Positions 8,612 to 16,462 of a stretch of DNA of 64,000 bases are shown here, piece by piece (the first letter of the stretch is position 1; every line of letters starts with the position of its first letter). The position numbers and the translations under genes were made by a program. The notes under the pieces are model-generated. The model ran no database searches, had not been told where the DNA came from, and saw only the letters and a program-made list of their open reading frames with translations. Source of the stretch: Noviluteimonas lactosilytica (lineage in GTDB: Bacteria > Pseudomonadota > Gammaproteobacteria > Xanthomonadales > Xanthomonadaceae); NCBI RefSeq assembly GCF_020866925.1, contig NZ_JAJGAK010000001.1, positions 186,001 to 250,000 of the forward strand. The letters are read 5' to 3'.

Positions 8612-9286
8612 ATGGAAGAACTCGACAATCCCATCCACGCGGCGCTGCGCACGATCCACCATTCGCTCGCGATGCAGTCGGGCGTGGCGCTGCGTTATCC
8701 GGCGGCGGTCGCGCCGTTCTACGCCGTGCCGGACGCGGAAAGCGACGTCGACGATTCGATCGATGCGCTGATCGCGCCGGTCGAAACGGTGTACCTGCTC
8801 GGCGTCGCGCCCGCGCGCGTGCTGGACGCGAAGCTGCATCCCTTCGGCCAACTCGCGCAACTGGTGTGCGACGCGCCGCTCGAAGGCATCGACGGCCCGC
8901 CGATCGTGCCGCTCGGCACGGAACATCGCGACGACGTGCTGGCGCTCACCGCGCTCGTGTATCCGCATTACTTCCGCCCGCACACGATGGACATGGGCCG
9001 CTACTTCGGCATCTACGAAGGAGGCCAGCTCGCGGCGATGATCGGCGAGCGGCTCGGGTCGACCACGACGCGCGAGATCAGCGCGGTGTGCACGGCCCCC
9101 GATTGCAACGGCCGCGGTTACGCGCGCCGCCTGATGGCGTTCCTGACCAACGACCTGCTCGCCTCGGGCCTGCAACCGTTCCTGCACGTCAGCCACGAGA
9201 ACACGCGCGCGAAGGCGATGTACGAACGGATCGGCTTCCGCCTGCGCACCAACATCGGCTTCTGGTCCCTGCGGCACGAACGCTGA
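8612..9286 (+). CDS. GNAT-family N-acetyltransferase
   Basis: Predicted 224 aa, starting at ATG 8612, 4 bp after the DUF4239 stop. The C-terminal half is a GNAT/FR47-like domain. The pyrophosphate-binding loop is CNGRGYARRLM (about residues 166-176), preceded by the ISAVCTAPD strand and followed by the LHVSHENTRAKAMYERIGF signature typical of the family. The N-terminal 90 residues are a less conserved extension. It transfers an acetyl group from acetyl-CoA to an unknown amine. The ten residues after the signature motif end the protein normally. Confidence 0.88.
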   Translation: MEELDNPIHAALRTIHHSLAMQSGVALRYPAAVAPFYAVPDAESDVDDSIDALIAPVETVYLLGVAPARVLDAKLHPFGQLAQLVCDAPLEGIDGPPIVPLGTEHRDDVLALTALVYPHYFRPHTMDMGRYFGIYEGGQLAAMIGERLGSTTTREISAVCTAPDCNGRGYARRLMAFLTNDLLASGLQPFLHVSHENTRAKAMYERIGFRLRTNIGFWSLRHER

Positions 9287-9310
9287 AGCGAAGAGCGCGG
9301 CTTCGGATGG

Positions 9311-9439
9311 GCGGGGCGACCCGTGCAGGTGTATGTACCCCGCCGGTCGAGGGTAGCGCCATCCATGGCGACCCACGCCCGTGCGCAAAACCCTCCATGG
9401 TTTTGCTCGGGGTACATACACCTGCACGTGCCGCCCCGC
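9311..9439. repeat. Large cloverleaf-like palindromic element A
   Basis: Outer arms at 9311-9341 and 9409-9439 are inverted repeats of about 31 bp, sharing GTGCAGGTGTATGTACCCC and its complement. Inside are two further hairpins: one around GCGCCAT/ATGGCG (9356-9370), and a perfect 8-bp stem GCAAAACC/GGTTTTGC (9385-9392 with 9399-9406). Folded, this gives an outer stem with two inner hairpins. Confidence 0.85.
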
Positions 9440-9457
9440 ACCTCGGATTCACTCTCT

Positions 9458-9563
9458 CCACATCTTTCGGCGGAAGAGCGGAAAGCGAAGAGCAGAGCGC
9501 AGAAGACGCGCATGGGGTTGTAGGGGGCGTTTGCCCCCTACGACTTTGAACTCGAAGATGTGG
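9458..9563. repeat. Nested inverted repeat with terminator-like core
   Basis: Outer arms CCACATCTT (9458-9466) and AAGATGTGG (9555-9563). The core is TAGGGGGC-GTTT-GCCCCCTA (9521-9540), a perfect 8-bp stem that extends by several more pairs. It lies between elements A and B and could terminate transcripts from both sides, though no T-run follows. Confidence 0.7.
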
Positions 9564-9581
9564 ATACAACGAATTGTTTGT

Positions 9582-9713
9582 GCGGAGGGGTGCGCATATG
9601 GATGTTCCCCTCAGAGCACGGCCAGGATGGCCGTGCGCCCGGTCTTTGGCTGGCCATGGATGGCGCTTGCCAGGACCGGCAGAGGGGAACATGCATATGC
9701 GCGGCCCTCCGCC
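9582..9713. repeat. Large cloverleaf-like palindromic element B
   Basis: Outer arms 9582-9612 and 9683-9713 match over 31 bp with three mismatches, centred on GCGCATATG and ATGTTCCCCTC. Inside are two hairpins: GCACGGCC/GGCCGTGC (9616-9623 with 9629-9636), and a longer stem from CCGGTC to GACCGG enclosing TGGCCATGGATGGCG. It has the same three-stem plan as element A with a different sequence. Confidence 0.85.
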
Positions 9714-9770
9714 CGACCGAAGCGACGCATCTGCGTCTACGCCCGTCCGAAGCGACGCATCTGCGTCAGA
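9711..9770. repeat. Tandem 30-bp direct repeat at a gene end
   Basis: Two consecutive 30-bp units (9711-9740 and 9741-9770) share CCGAAGCGACGCATCTGCGTC. The second unit contains the stop codon (9766-9768) of the minus-strand FMN protein, so the repeat spans the gene boundary. Confidence 0.8.
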
Positions 9771-11388
9771 TCGACTTGCCGATGCGCATCGCGCTGACCT
9801 TCTCCGGCGCATCGAACGAATCGCTGCGCGCGTCGGCCCAGAACTGCTTGAAGACGGCGTGCTCGGGGACTTTCGTCAGCAATTCGCCGCGCTCGAGGAA
9901 GCGGTAGATCGCGGCGAGCGAACGCACTTCGACGGGTGAGACGCGACGCAGGATGTGTTCCGGGCCGAGCTGGCTCGGATGCGTGAGGCCCGCCGCACAC
10001 AGCAGGTCGCGCAGCGCGTGCACGGTGTTCTGGTGGAAGTTGTGGACGCGCGTGGCCTTGTCTTCGACGTCGAGCGACTTGAAGCGCTTCGGATCCTGCG
10101 TCGCCACGCCCGTCGGGCAGCGATCGGTGTGGCACGACAGCGACTGGATGCAGCCCAGCGCGAACATGAAACCGCGCCCGGCGTTGCACCAGTCCGCGCC
10201 CATCGCCATCGTCTTCGCCATGTCGAACGCGCCGACGATGCGGCCCGCGGCGCCGATGCGGATCTTGTCGCGCAGGTCCAGGCCCACCAGCGTGTTGTGC
10301 ACCAGCATCAGCGCTTCGTGCATCGGCACGCCGACGTGGTCGATGAACTCCGCCGGCGCCGCGCCCGTGCCGCCTTCGGCGCCGTCGACGACGATGAAGT
10401 CCGGCAGCAATCCGGTTTCCTGCATCGCCTTGGCGATGCCGAACCATTCCCACGGATGGCCGATCGCGAGCTTGAACCCGGTGGGCTTGCCGCCGGAGAG
10501 CTCGCGCAGGCGCGCGACGAATTCGAGCAGGCCCACGGGCGTCGAGAATGCCGAGTGCTGCGCGGGCGAGATGCAGTCGACGCCCGGCGTCACGCCACGC
10601 ACGCGCGCGACTTCTTCGGTGACTTTCGCGCCGGGCAGCACGCCGCCGTGGCCGGGCTTGGCACCCTGCGAGAGTTTCACTTCGATCATGCGCACCTGTT
10701 CGTGCGCGGCCGCGACGCGGAATTTCTCCGGATCGAACTTGCCCTCGGCGTCGCGACAACCGAAGTAGCCCGAGCCGATCTCCCACACGATGTCGCCGCC
10801 ACGCTCCAGGTGATACGGCGACAGCGAGCCTTCGCCGGTGTCGTGGTAGAAGTTCCCCCGCTTCGCCCCTTCGTTGAGTGCGCGGATCGCGGCCGACGAC
10901 AGCGAGCCCCAGCTCATCGCGGAGATGTTGAACACGCTCGCCGAATATGGCTTCGCGCAGCCGGCGCCGATGTCGATGCGGAAATCGTCGTTCTCGATGA
11001 ACGCCGGCAACAGCGAATGGTTGATCCACTCGTAGTCGACGTCGTACACGTCCTGCAACGTGCCGAAGGGCCGCGTGTCGCGCACCGACTTCGAACGCTG
11101 GTACACGAGCGCGCGCTGCTGTCGCGAGAACGGCGTTTCCGCGGTGTCCGATTCGATGAAGTACTGCCGCATCTCCGGGCCGATCGACTCCAGGCCGTAG
11201 CGGAAATGCGCGAGCACCGGGTAATTGCGGCGCAGCGTGCTCTTGGTCTGCAGCAGGTCGGCGGTGCCGATGGCGGCGACGCCGGCGGCGATGGCCAGCG
11301 CCCAGCCCCAGGTCGGATCGCGCAGCGTGAGCCACGCGAACAACGCGGTGAGCACCACGCTTGCGATGTAGACGAAATAACGACTCAC
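9766..11388 (-). CDS. FMN-binding glutamate synthase family protein (membrane-anchored)
   Basis: Predicted 540 aa, starting at GTG 11388 with GAGG upstream. Two N-terminal TM helices (about 3-22 and 26-43) precede a complete GltB-type alpha/beta-barrel FMN domain, with FNISAMSWGSLS, KPGHGGVLPG, DFIVVDGAEGGTGAAP and the iron-sulphur cysteines Cys413, Cys419 and Cys424 (C-x5-C-x4-C). The amidotransferase domain of true glutamate synthase is absent, as is usual for this stand-alone family, whose physiological reaction is not established. It is a single gene ending in the repeat block. Confidence 0.92.
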   Translation of the reverse strand: MSRYFVYIASVVLTALFAWLTLRDPTWGWALAIAAGVAAIGTADLLQTKSTLRRNYPVLAHFRYGLESIGPEMRQYFIESDTAETPFSRQQRALVYQRSKSVRDTRPFGTLQDVYDVDYEWINHSLLPAFIENDDFRIDIGAGCAKPYSASVFNISAMSWGSLSSAAIRALNEGAKRGNFYHDTGEGSLSPYHLERGGDIVWEIGSGYFGCRDAEGKFDPEKFRVAAAHEQVRMIEVKLSQGAKPGHGGVLPGAKVTEEVARVRGVTPGVDCISPAQHSAFSTPVGLLEFVARLRELSGGKPTGFKLAIGHPWEWFGIAKAMQETGLLPDFIVVDGAEGGTGAAPAEFIDHVGVPMHEALMLVHNTLVGLDLRDKIRIGAAGRIVGAFDMAKTMAMGADWCNAGRGFMFALGCIQSLSCHTDRCPTGVATQDPKRFKSLDVEDKATRVHNFHQNTVHALRDLLCAAGLTHPSQLGPEHILRRVSPVEVRSLAAIYRFLERGELLTKVPEHAVFKQFWADARSDSFDAPEKVSAMRIGKSI

Positions 11389-11424
11389 GCTCGCCTCTTC
11401 GGTTCCCGGCGCCGGGTTCCCGTT

Positions 11425-12705
11425 TTACAGCCTCGCGTCGACCGCATCCTTCGGGAACACGCCCTTGATGTCGTAATACACCGTGCGCGCATGCCCCAGT
11501 CGATGCAGGCCTTCGACGCCCAGCGCCTTGAACTCATCATGCGCAACGGCGATCACGACCGCGTCATAAGCGCCCGCCTGGGGTGTTTCGACGAGCGTGA
11601 TCCCGTATTCCTGCAGCGCTTCGGCGCGGTCGGCCCACGGGTCGTGGATCTCGACGGTGGCCTTGTAGTCCTGCAGTTCCTGCGCGAGCTCGACCACGCG
11701 CGTGTTGCGCAGGTCGGGGCAGTTTTCCTTGAACGTCAGCCCCAGCAGCAGGATGCGCGCGCCGGCGACGGTGTTGCCGCGCTGGACCATCAGCTTCACC
11801 AGTTCGGCGGCGATGTGCTGGCCCATCGCATCGTTGATGCGGCGGCAGGCGAGCAGGATGTCGGGGTAGTAACCGTGCGCCTGCGCCTTCTGGATCAGGT
11901 AGTACGGGTCCACGCCGATGCAGTGGCCACCGACCAGGCCGGGGCGGAACGGCAGGAAGTTCCACTTCGTGCGCGCCGCTTCGAGCACTTCCGTCGTGTC
12001 GATGCCGAGGCGGTGGAAGATGAGCGCGAATTCGTTGACGAGCGCGATGTTGACGTCGCGCTGCGTGTTCTCGATCACCTTGGAGGCTTCGGCGACCTTG
12101 ATGCTGGAGGCCTTGTGCGTGCCCGCGACGATGATGCGGCGATATAGCGCGTCGACGAAGTCCGCGGTTTCGGGTGTCGAACCGGACGTCACCTTCGGGA
12201 TGTTCGGCAGGCGGCGTTGCGTGTCGCCCGGGTTGATGCGCTCGGGGCTGTAGCCGACGCTGAAGTCGTGGTTGAAGCGCAGGCCCGAGGCGCGTTCGAG
12301 TTCGGGGACGCAGATTTCCTCGGTCGCGCCGGGGTACACGGTCGATTCGTACACGACGACATCGCCGCGCTTGAGCACCGCGCCGATCGCGCGGCTCGCG
12401 GAAACCAGCGGGCTCAGGTCGGGCCGCTTGTGTTCGTCGATCGGCGTGGGAACGGTGACGATGAAGACGTCGCGGTCGCGCAATGCGTCCTTGTCGTCGG
12501 TCAGGCGCAGGCGCACCGATGCGGCGAGTTCGTCGGGCGTGACTTCTCGGTTGTGGTCGCCCTGCCCCGAATTGAGCGCGGCGACGCGCACGGCGTCGAT
12601 GTCGAATCCGACCGTGTCGTGTTCGCGCCCGAAGGCCACGGCGAGCGGAAGTCCAACGTAACCCAGCCCGATGACGGCGATGCGCGCCGTGTTCGTATCC
12701 CGCAT
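11425..12705 (-). CDS. tviB: Nucleotide-sugar dehydrogenase (TviB/WbpA type)
   Basis: Predicted 426 aa. The Rossmann motif GLGYVG is at residues 13-18, the UDP-GlcNAc/GalNAc dehydrogenase motif ESTVYPGATEE follows, and the catalytic cysteine is Cys262 in GGHCIGVDPYYL. It oxidises C6 of a UDP-sugar with two NAD+, most likely UDP-N-acetylglucosamine or -galactosamine, for capsule, O-antigen or Vi-like polysaccharide. ATG 12705 is used, with AAGGGG 9 nt upstream; a GTG two codons earlier is possible. No other polysaccharide genes are adjacent, so its pathway is not visible here. Confidence 0.92.
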   Translation of the reverse strand: MRDTNTARIAVIGLGYVGLPLAVAFGREHDTVGFDIDAVRVAALNSGQGDHNREVTPDELAASVRLRLTDDKDALRDRDVFIVTVPTPIDEHKRPDLSPLVSASRAIGAVLKRGDVVVYESTVYPGATEEICVPELERASGLRFNHDFSVGYSPERINPGDTQRRLPNIPKVTSGSTPETADFVDALYRRIIVAGTHKASSIKVAEASKVIENTQRDVNIALVNEFALIFHRLGIDTTEVLEAARTKWNFLPFRPGLVGGHCIGVDPYYLIQKAQAHGYYPDILLACRRINDAMGQHIAAELVKLMVQRGNTVAGARILLLGLTFKENCPDLRNTRVVELAQELQDYKATVEIHDPWADRAEALQEYGITLVETPQAGAYDAVVIAVAHDEFKALGVEGLHRLGHARTVYYDIKGVFPKDAVDARL

Positions 12706-12749
12706 GTGCACCAACCCCTTGTGATCCCCACGCACGAATACGCGAAAGT

Positions 12750-13442
12750 CTACGGGAAAAGGCCATCCGCGGCGCACGGGATCGGCGCGATCAACTGGCG
12801 CCCCTGGTTGCGCACGTTGCCGACCGCGGTGTCGACCTCGTGGTACGCGAGCGCGGGTTCGGGCGCGGCATGCGCGATGGCCATCGCGTCGTCGGCATCG
12901 CCGTGCAACCAGTCGTGCAGCACGTCGGGCGGCAGGATCAGCGGCATGCGGTCATGCACCGGGGCGATCACGGGATCGGCCGCGCGCGTCACGATGCTGT
13001 AGGTCAGGAGCGCACCGCCCATGCCGTCGGGGCGCGACTCCCACACGCCGCCGAACATCAACACCGGGGAATCGGCCAGGTGGATCCAGTGCGGGCGCTT
13101 GCGGCCGTCGATGACCGGCCACTCGTAGTAACCCGATGCGGGGATGAGCGCGCGGCGCTGTTTCCACGCGTCGCGGAACGCGGGCTTCTCCGCCACCGAT
13201 TCCAGTCGCGCGTTGATCGTGCTGTAAACGAGCTTCGTGTCCTTCGCGAAGGGCGGCAGCAGGCCCCATCGCATCTCGCGCACGAGGCCGCCGCCATCGT
13301 GCGCGACGATCACCGGGCCCGGGTCGGTGGGCGCGATGTTCCAGGCCGGCGCCGGGTCTTCGGCCGGCACGACCAGGTCCAGCATGTGCGAGAACTCGCG
13401 CACCTGCTGCCACGTGAAATCCCGGGTGAAGCGTCCGCACAT
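12750..13442 (-). CDS. yedK: SOS response-associated peptidase (SRAP/HMCES family)
   Basis: Predicted 230 aa, full family length. It starts MCGRF, so Cys2 becomes the N-terminal catalytic cysteine after Met removal. Asn35 (NIAPTD), Glu107 (SGYYEW) and His163 (PVHDRMP) are the other active-site residues of the family. SRAP proteins form a stable thiazolidine crosslink with abasic sites in single-stranded DNA and shield them. It lies 44 bp upstream of the sugar dehydrogenase start on the same strand and near ligD, a second DNA-repair gene. Confidence 0.95.
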   Translation of the reverse strand: MCGRFTRDFTWQQVREFSHMLDLVVPAEDPAPAWNIAPTDPGPVIVAHDGGGLVREMRWGLLPPFAKDTKLVYSTINARLESVAEKPAFRDAWKQRRALIPASGYYEWPVIDGRKRPHWIHLADSPVLMFGGVWESRPDGMGGALLTYSIVTRAADPVIAPVHDRMPLILPPDVLHDWLHGDADDAMAIAHAAPEPALAYHEVDTAVGNVRNQGRQLIAPIPCAADGLFP

Positions 13443-13475
13443 GCGGCCGATGCTAGCGCACGTGCGCGGCGAGGT

Positions 13476-13658
13476 TCAGTGCTTGCGATCGCCGCGATCG
13501 CCCTGCCCCGGCTTGGCTTCGTTTTCGGCCTCGCGCTTCTGGTCCTGCGCGAGCGACCTTCCAAGGTCGTCCGATTCGGCGAAGCGTCCCTTCGAATCCC
13601 TGCGCTGCAACCGTTTGTCGCCTGCGTGCGGTTCGTTGAGTTCGCGTTTCTGCGCCAT
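13476..13658 (-). CDS. Small basic hydrophilic protein
   Basis: Predicted 60 aa, with AGGAGA 6 nt before ATG 13658, an ideal ribosome site. The composition is charged and low-complexity, rich in Lys, Arg, Asp and Glu (AQKRELNEPHAGDKRLQRR, ending GDRGDRKH), with no hydrophobic core, so it is probably intrinsically disordered. It lies 33 bp before yedK on the same strand and 71 bp from the divergent ligD. I recognise no family; a nucleic-acid-associated role is speculation. Confidence 0.65.
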   Translation of the reverse strand: MAQKRELNEPHAGDKRLQRRDSKGRFAESDDLGRSLAQDQKREAENEAKPGQGDRGDRKH

Positions 13659-13729
13659 CACGGTCTCCTGCCGCTCCCTTGGATACGTTCAGTTGATACC
13701 CCCGCCCACCGTGCAGGGTTCGTGACGGA

Positions 13730-16345
13730 ATGAGCCTCACAGAGTATCGGCGCAAGCGGCGGTTCGACACGACGCGGGAGCCTTCGCCGGACGTGCGTCC
13801 CGCGAAGCCGCGCAAGCGCACGCGCGCATCGGCCGCGCCCGAAGTGCATCGCCCGATCTTCGTCGTGCAACTGCACCACGCCTCGCGCCGTCATTACGAC
13901 TTCCGCCTGCAGATCGGCGACGCGCTCAAGAGTTGGGCGGTGCCGAAGGGCCCGAGCTACGACCCGAAGATCAAGCGCATGGCGGTGGAAGTCGAAGACC
14001 ACCCGCTGTCGTACGCGACGTTCGAAGGCAACATCCCGGAAGGCGAATACGGCGGCGGGCACGTCGCGTTGTTCGATGAAGGCGTGTGGACCACGCCGTG
14101 GGATCCGGAAGCGCAACTCGCGAAGGGCCACCTGCGCTTCGAGTTGTTCGGCGAGCGGCTGAAAGGCGAATGGCATTTGGTTCGCTCCGGCAAGCCGGCG
14201 CGGCAACCGCAGTGGCTGTTGTTCAAGGAAGCAGACGCGTATGCGGGGTCGATCGAAGCGGACGATTTGCTGGATGGGGTGACGCAGCCGCCGGCGGCGA
14301 AGAAGTCGGCGGCGAAGACGGCGACGAAGTCCGCGACGAAAGCGGCGAAGACAGCCACGAAGACCGCGACGAAGAAGGCCGCCGCAAAAACCGTCGTCCC
14401 GAAGCGCCGCAAGGTCGACTGGTCCGCGAAGGCCGCGAAACTCACGAACGCGAAGAAGGCCACGCTGCGCAACGAAGCCTTCGCCCCGCAACTCGCGAAA
14501 CTCGGCGACGCCGCGCCAAGCGGCGACCAGTGGATCCACGAAGTGAAGTGGGACGGCTACCGCCTGGTGTCGACGATCGTCGACGGCAAGGTCCGCATCT
14601 GGTCGCGCAATGCGATCGAATGGACCGGCAAGGTGCCCGAGTTGCGCGCGGCACTCGAACAACTCGGCCTGCGCAGCGGCGCGTTCGACGGCGAACTCAT
14701 CGCCGGCCGCGGCACGCAGGCCGACTTCAACCTGCTGCAGGCCACGCTGTCGGGCGAACAACAGGGCGCGCTCGCGTATGTGTTGTTCGACGTGCTGCAC
14801 GTCGACGGCATCGACGTGCGCAAGGCGCCGCTGATCGAACGCAAGGCGCTGCTGGAAGCGATGCTCGAAACGCCGATCCCGCACATGGCCTACAGCACGC
14901 ACGTGCCGGGCGGGGAAGGCGCGGCAGCATTCGCGCTCGCGTCGGAGCAACAGTTCGAGGGGATCATCTCCAAGCGCGCGGACCGGCCGTATGTCGCGGG
15001 GCGCGGCGACGATTGGCGCAAGACCAAGCGCCTGGATTCGGACGAATTCGCGGTCGTGGGGGTGACCAAGGGGCAAGGTTCGCGCACGGGGTTCGGTTCG
15101 CTGCTGCTCGCGCGGCCCGATGCGAAACACGGATGGGTGTACGCGGGTCGCGTGGGGACCGGATTTTCGACGACGCAACTGCGCGATCTGGCGAAACATA
15201 TCGGCGAGATCGGATCGTCGACGCCGAGCGTGCACGTACCGATCCCGCTCGACGCCGAGCTCAAGCGCGCGAAGTGGTTCGATCCGTTGTTCGTCGTGGA
15301 GGTGTTCATTCGCGGGCTCGGCTCGTCGGGCATCCTGCGCCAGCCGTCGCTGAAGACGGTGCGCATGGACAAGGACGTCGCGGACCTGCGCGATTCGGAT
15401 CGCGGCGCGACGTCGAAGCAGTCGGCGAAGAAGGCCACGAAGAAAACCGCGTCGAAATCCACCGCGCGCGAACGCGCCCCCGCGCCCGAAGTCCGCCTGA
15501 GCAGCCCGACCAAGATCATCTTCCCCGACCGCAACATCACCAAGCAGCAGGTCGCCGATTACTACAAGGGCGTCGCCCCGCACCTGCTGCGCGAGATCGC
15601 AGGTCGCCCGTTGTCGGTGATCCGCTGCCCGGACGGCGTCGGCAAGGCGTGCTTCTTCCAGAAACACCACACGGCGGGGCTGGAGATCGTGCGCTTCGTG
15701 CGCCTGAAGGAAGAAGCCGGCATCAACGCCAACTACCTCGTGGTCGACGACGTCGCGGGCCTGATGGAACTCGTGCAGTTCAACGCGCTCGAGTTCCATC
15801 CCTGGGGCGCGCATGCCGACGATCCCGATTGCGCGGACCGCGTGATCTTCGACCTCGACCCCGGCCCGGGCGTCGCCTTCGCCGAAGTGAAACGTTCGGC
15901 GGCGCACGTGCGCGACCTGCTGCAGCAACTCGGCCTGCAATCGTTCCTGCGCGCGACCGGCGGCAAGGGCCTGCACGTCGTCGTTCCGCTGAAGCCGGCC
16001 AACGACTGGAAGCTGGTGAAGAAGTTCGCGAAGGGCTTCGCCGAAGCGCTCGCGGCGTCCGACCCCGATCGCTGGCTCGCGACGGCGACGCTCAAGTTGC
16101 GCCCCGGCAAGATCTTCGTCGACTACCTGCGCAACGGTCGCGGCGCGACCGCCGTCGCGTCGTACTCGTTGCGCGCGCGAGCCGGTGCGCCGTGCGCGGT
16201 GCCGCTCGCATGGCGCGAACTCGCCGCCCTCAAGCGCGGCGATGCGTTCGACGTGGACGCCACGCTTGCGCGCATCAAGGGACGCCGCAAGGACCCGTGG
16301 GCCGACATCGACACGCTGCGCCAGGACCTCTCGGCCTGGGGCTGA
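13730..16345 (+). CDS. ligD: Multifunctional DNA ligase D
   Basis: Predicted 871 aa with the Pseudomonas-type order. The 3'-phosphoesterase domain is at about 42-165 (HHASRRHYDFRL at 49-60). The ATP-dependent ligase domain has its catalytic Lys273 in KWDGYR. The primase/polymerase domain is at about 580-860, with the metal-binding FDLDPGPG (Asp708, Asp710). Two Lys/Ala-rich linkers (about 187-225 and 560-580) flank the ligase domain and resemble histone H1 tails. LigD works with Ku in bacterial non-homologous end joining, but no ku gene lies within the window. The 3' end is followed by an inverted repeat. Confidence 0.97.
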   Translation: MSLTEYRRKRRFDTTREPSPDVRPAKPRKRTRASAAPEVHRPIFVVQLHHASRRHYDFRLQIGDALKSWAVPKGPSYDPKIKRMAVEVEDHPLSYATFEGNIPEGEYGGGHVALFDEGVWTTPWDPEAQLAKGHLRFELFGERLKGEWHLVRSGKPARQPQWLLFKEADAYAGSIEADDLLDGVTQPPAAKKSAAKTATKSATKAAKTATKTATKKAAAKTVVPKRRKVDWSAKAAKLTNAKKATLRNEAFAPQLAKLGDAAPSGDQWIHEVKWDGYRLVSTIVDGKVRIWSRNAIEWTGKVPELRAALEQLGLRSGAFDGELIAGRGTQADFNLLQATLSGEQQGALAYVLFDVLHVDGIDVRKAPLIERKALLEAMLETPIPHMAYSTHVPGGEGAAAFALASEQQFEGIISKRADRPYVAGRGDDWRKTKRLDSDEFAVVGVTKGQGSRTGFGSLLLARPDAKHGWVYAGRVGTGFSTTQLRDLAKHIGEIGSSTPSVHVPIPLDAELKRAKWFDPLFVVEVFIRGLGSSGILRQPSLKTVRMDKDVADLRDSDRGATSKQSAKKATKKTASKSTARERAPAPEVRLSSPTKIIFPDRNITKQQVADYYKGVAPHLLREIAGRPLSVIRCPDGVGKACFFQKHHTAGLEIVRFVRLKEEAGINANYLVVDDVAGLMELVQFNALEFHPWGAHADDPDCADRVIFDLDPGPGVAFAEVKRSAAHVRDLLQQLGLQSFLRATGGKGLHVVVPLKPANDWKLVKKFAKGFAEALAASDPDRWLATATLKLRPGKIFVDYLRNGRGATAVASYSLRARAGAPCAVPLAWRELAALKRGDAFDVDATLARIKGRRKDPWADIDTLRQDLSAWG

Positions 16346-16380
16346 TTCCCGAACGAAAGCCAAACGATGGACTGTGACGC

Positions 16381-16407
16381 AACGTCCGGAGTTAATTTCC
16401 GGGCGTT
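16381..16407. promoter_or_regulatory. Inverted repeat upstream of the Calx-beta gene
   Basis: AACGTCCGG (16381-16389) and CCGGGCGTT (16399-16407) form 9-bp arms with one mismatch around an AT-rich spacer. Between ligD and the next start, it could be an operator or a weak terminator. There is no T-run. Confidence 0.35.
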
Positions 16408-16462
16408 GACGTCGTGCAGGATGGCGTCGACGCTCCGCGCGTTCACAAGGAAGCGAATCGCC

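Larger units (their letters stand above)
9287..9765. other. Gene-free block of nested palindromes
   Basis: 479 bp without a credible gene. It holds two large hairpin elements of the same architecture (9311-9439 and 9582-9713), a smaller nested inverted repeat between them (9458-9563), and a tandem 30-bp repeat that runs into the next gene's stop. Open frames here lie in the repeats and have no coding signature. The whole block looks like clustered repetitive extragenic elements between convergent genes. Confidence 0.8.

Noticed and set aside
9323-9907. Several open frames of 60-140 codons in the palindromic block
   Set aside because: They lie on both strands of inverted repeats, lack ribosome sites and have biased, repetitive translations.
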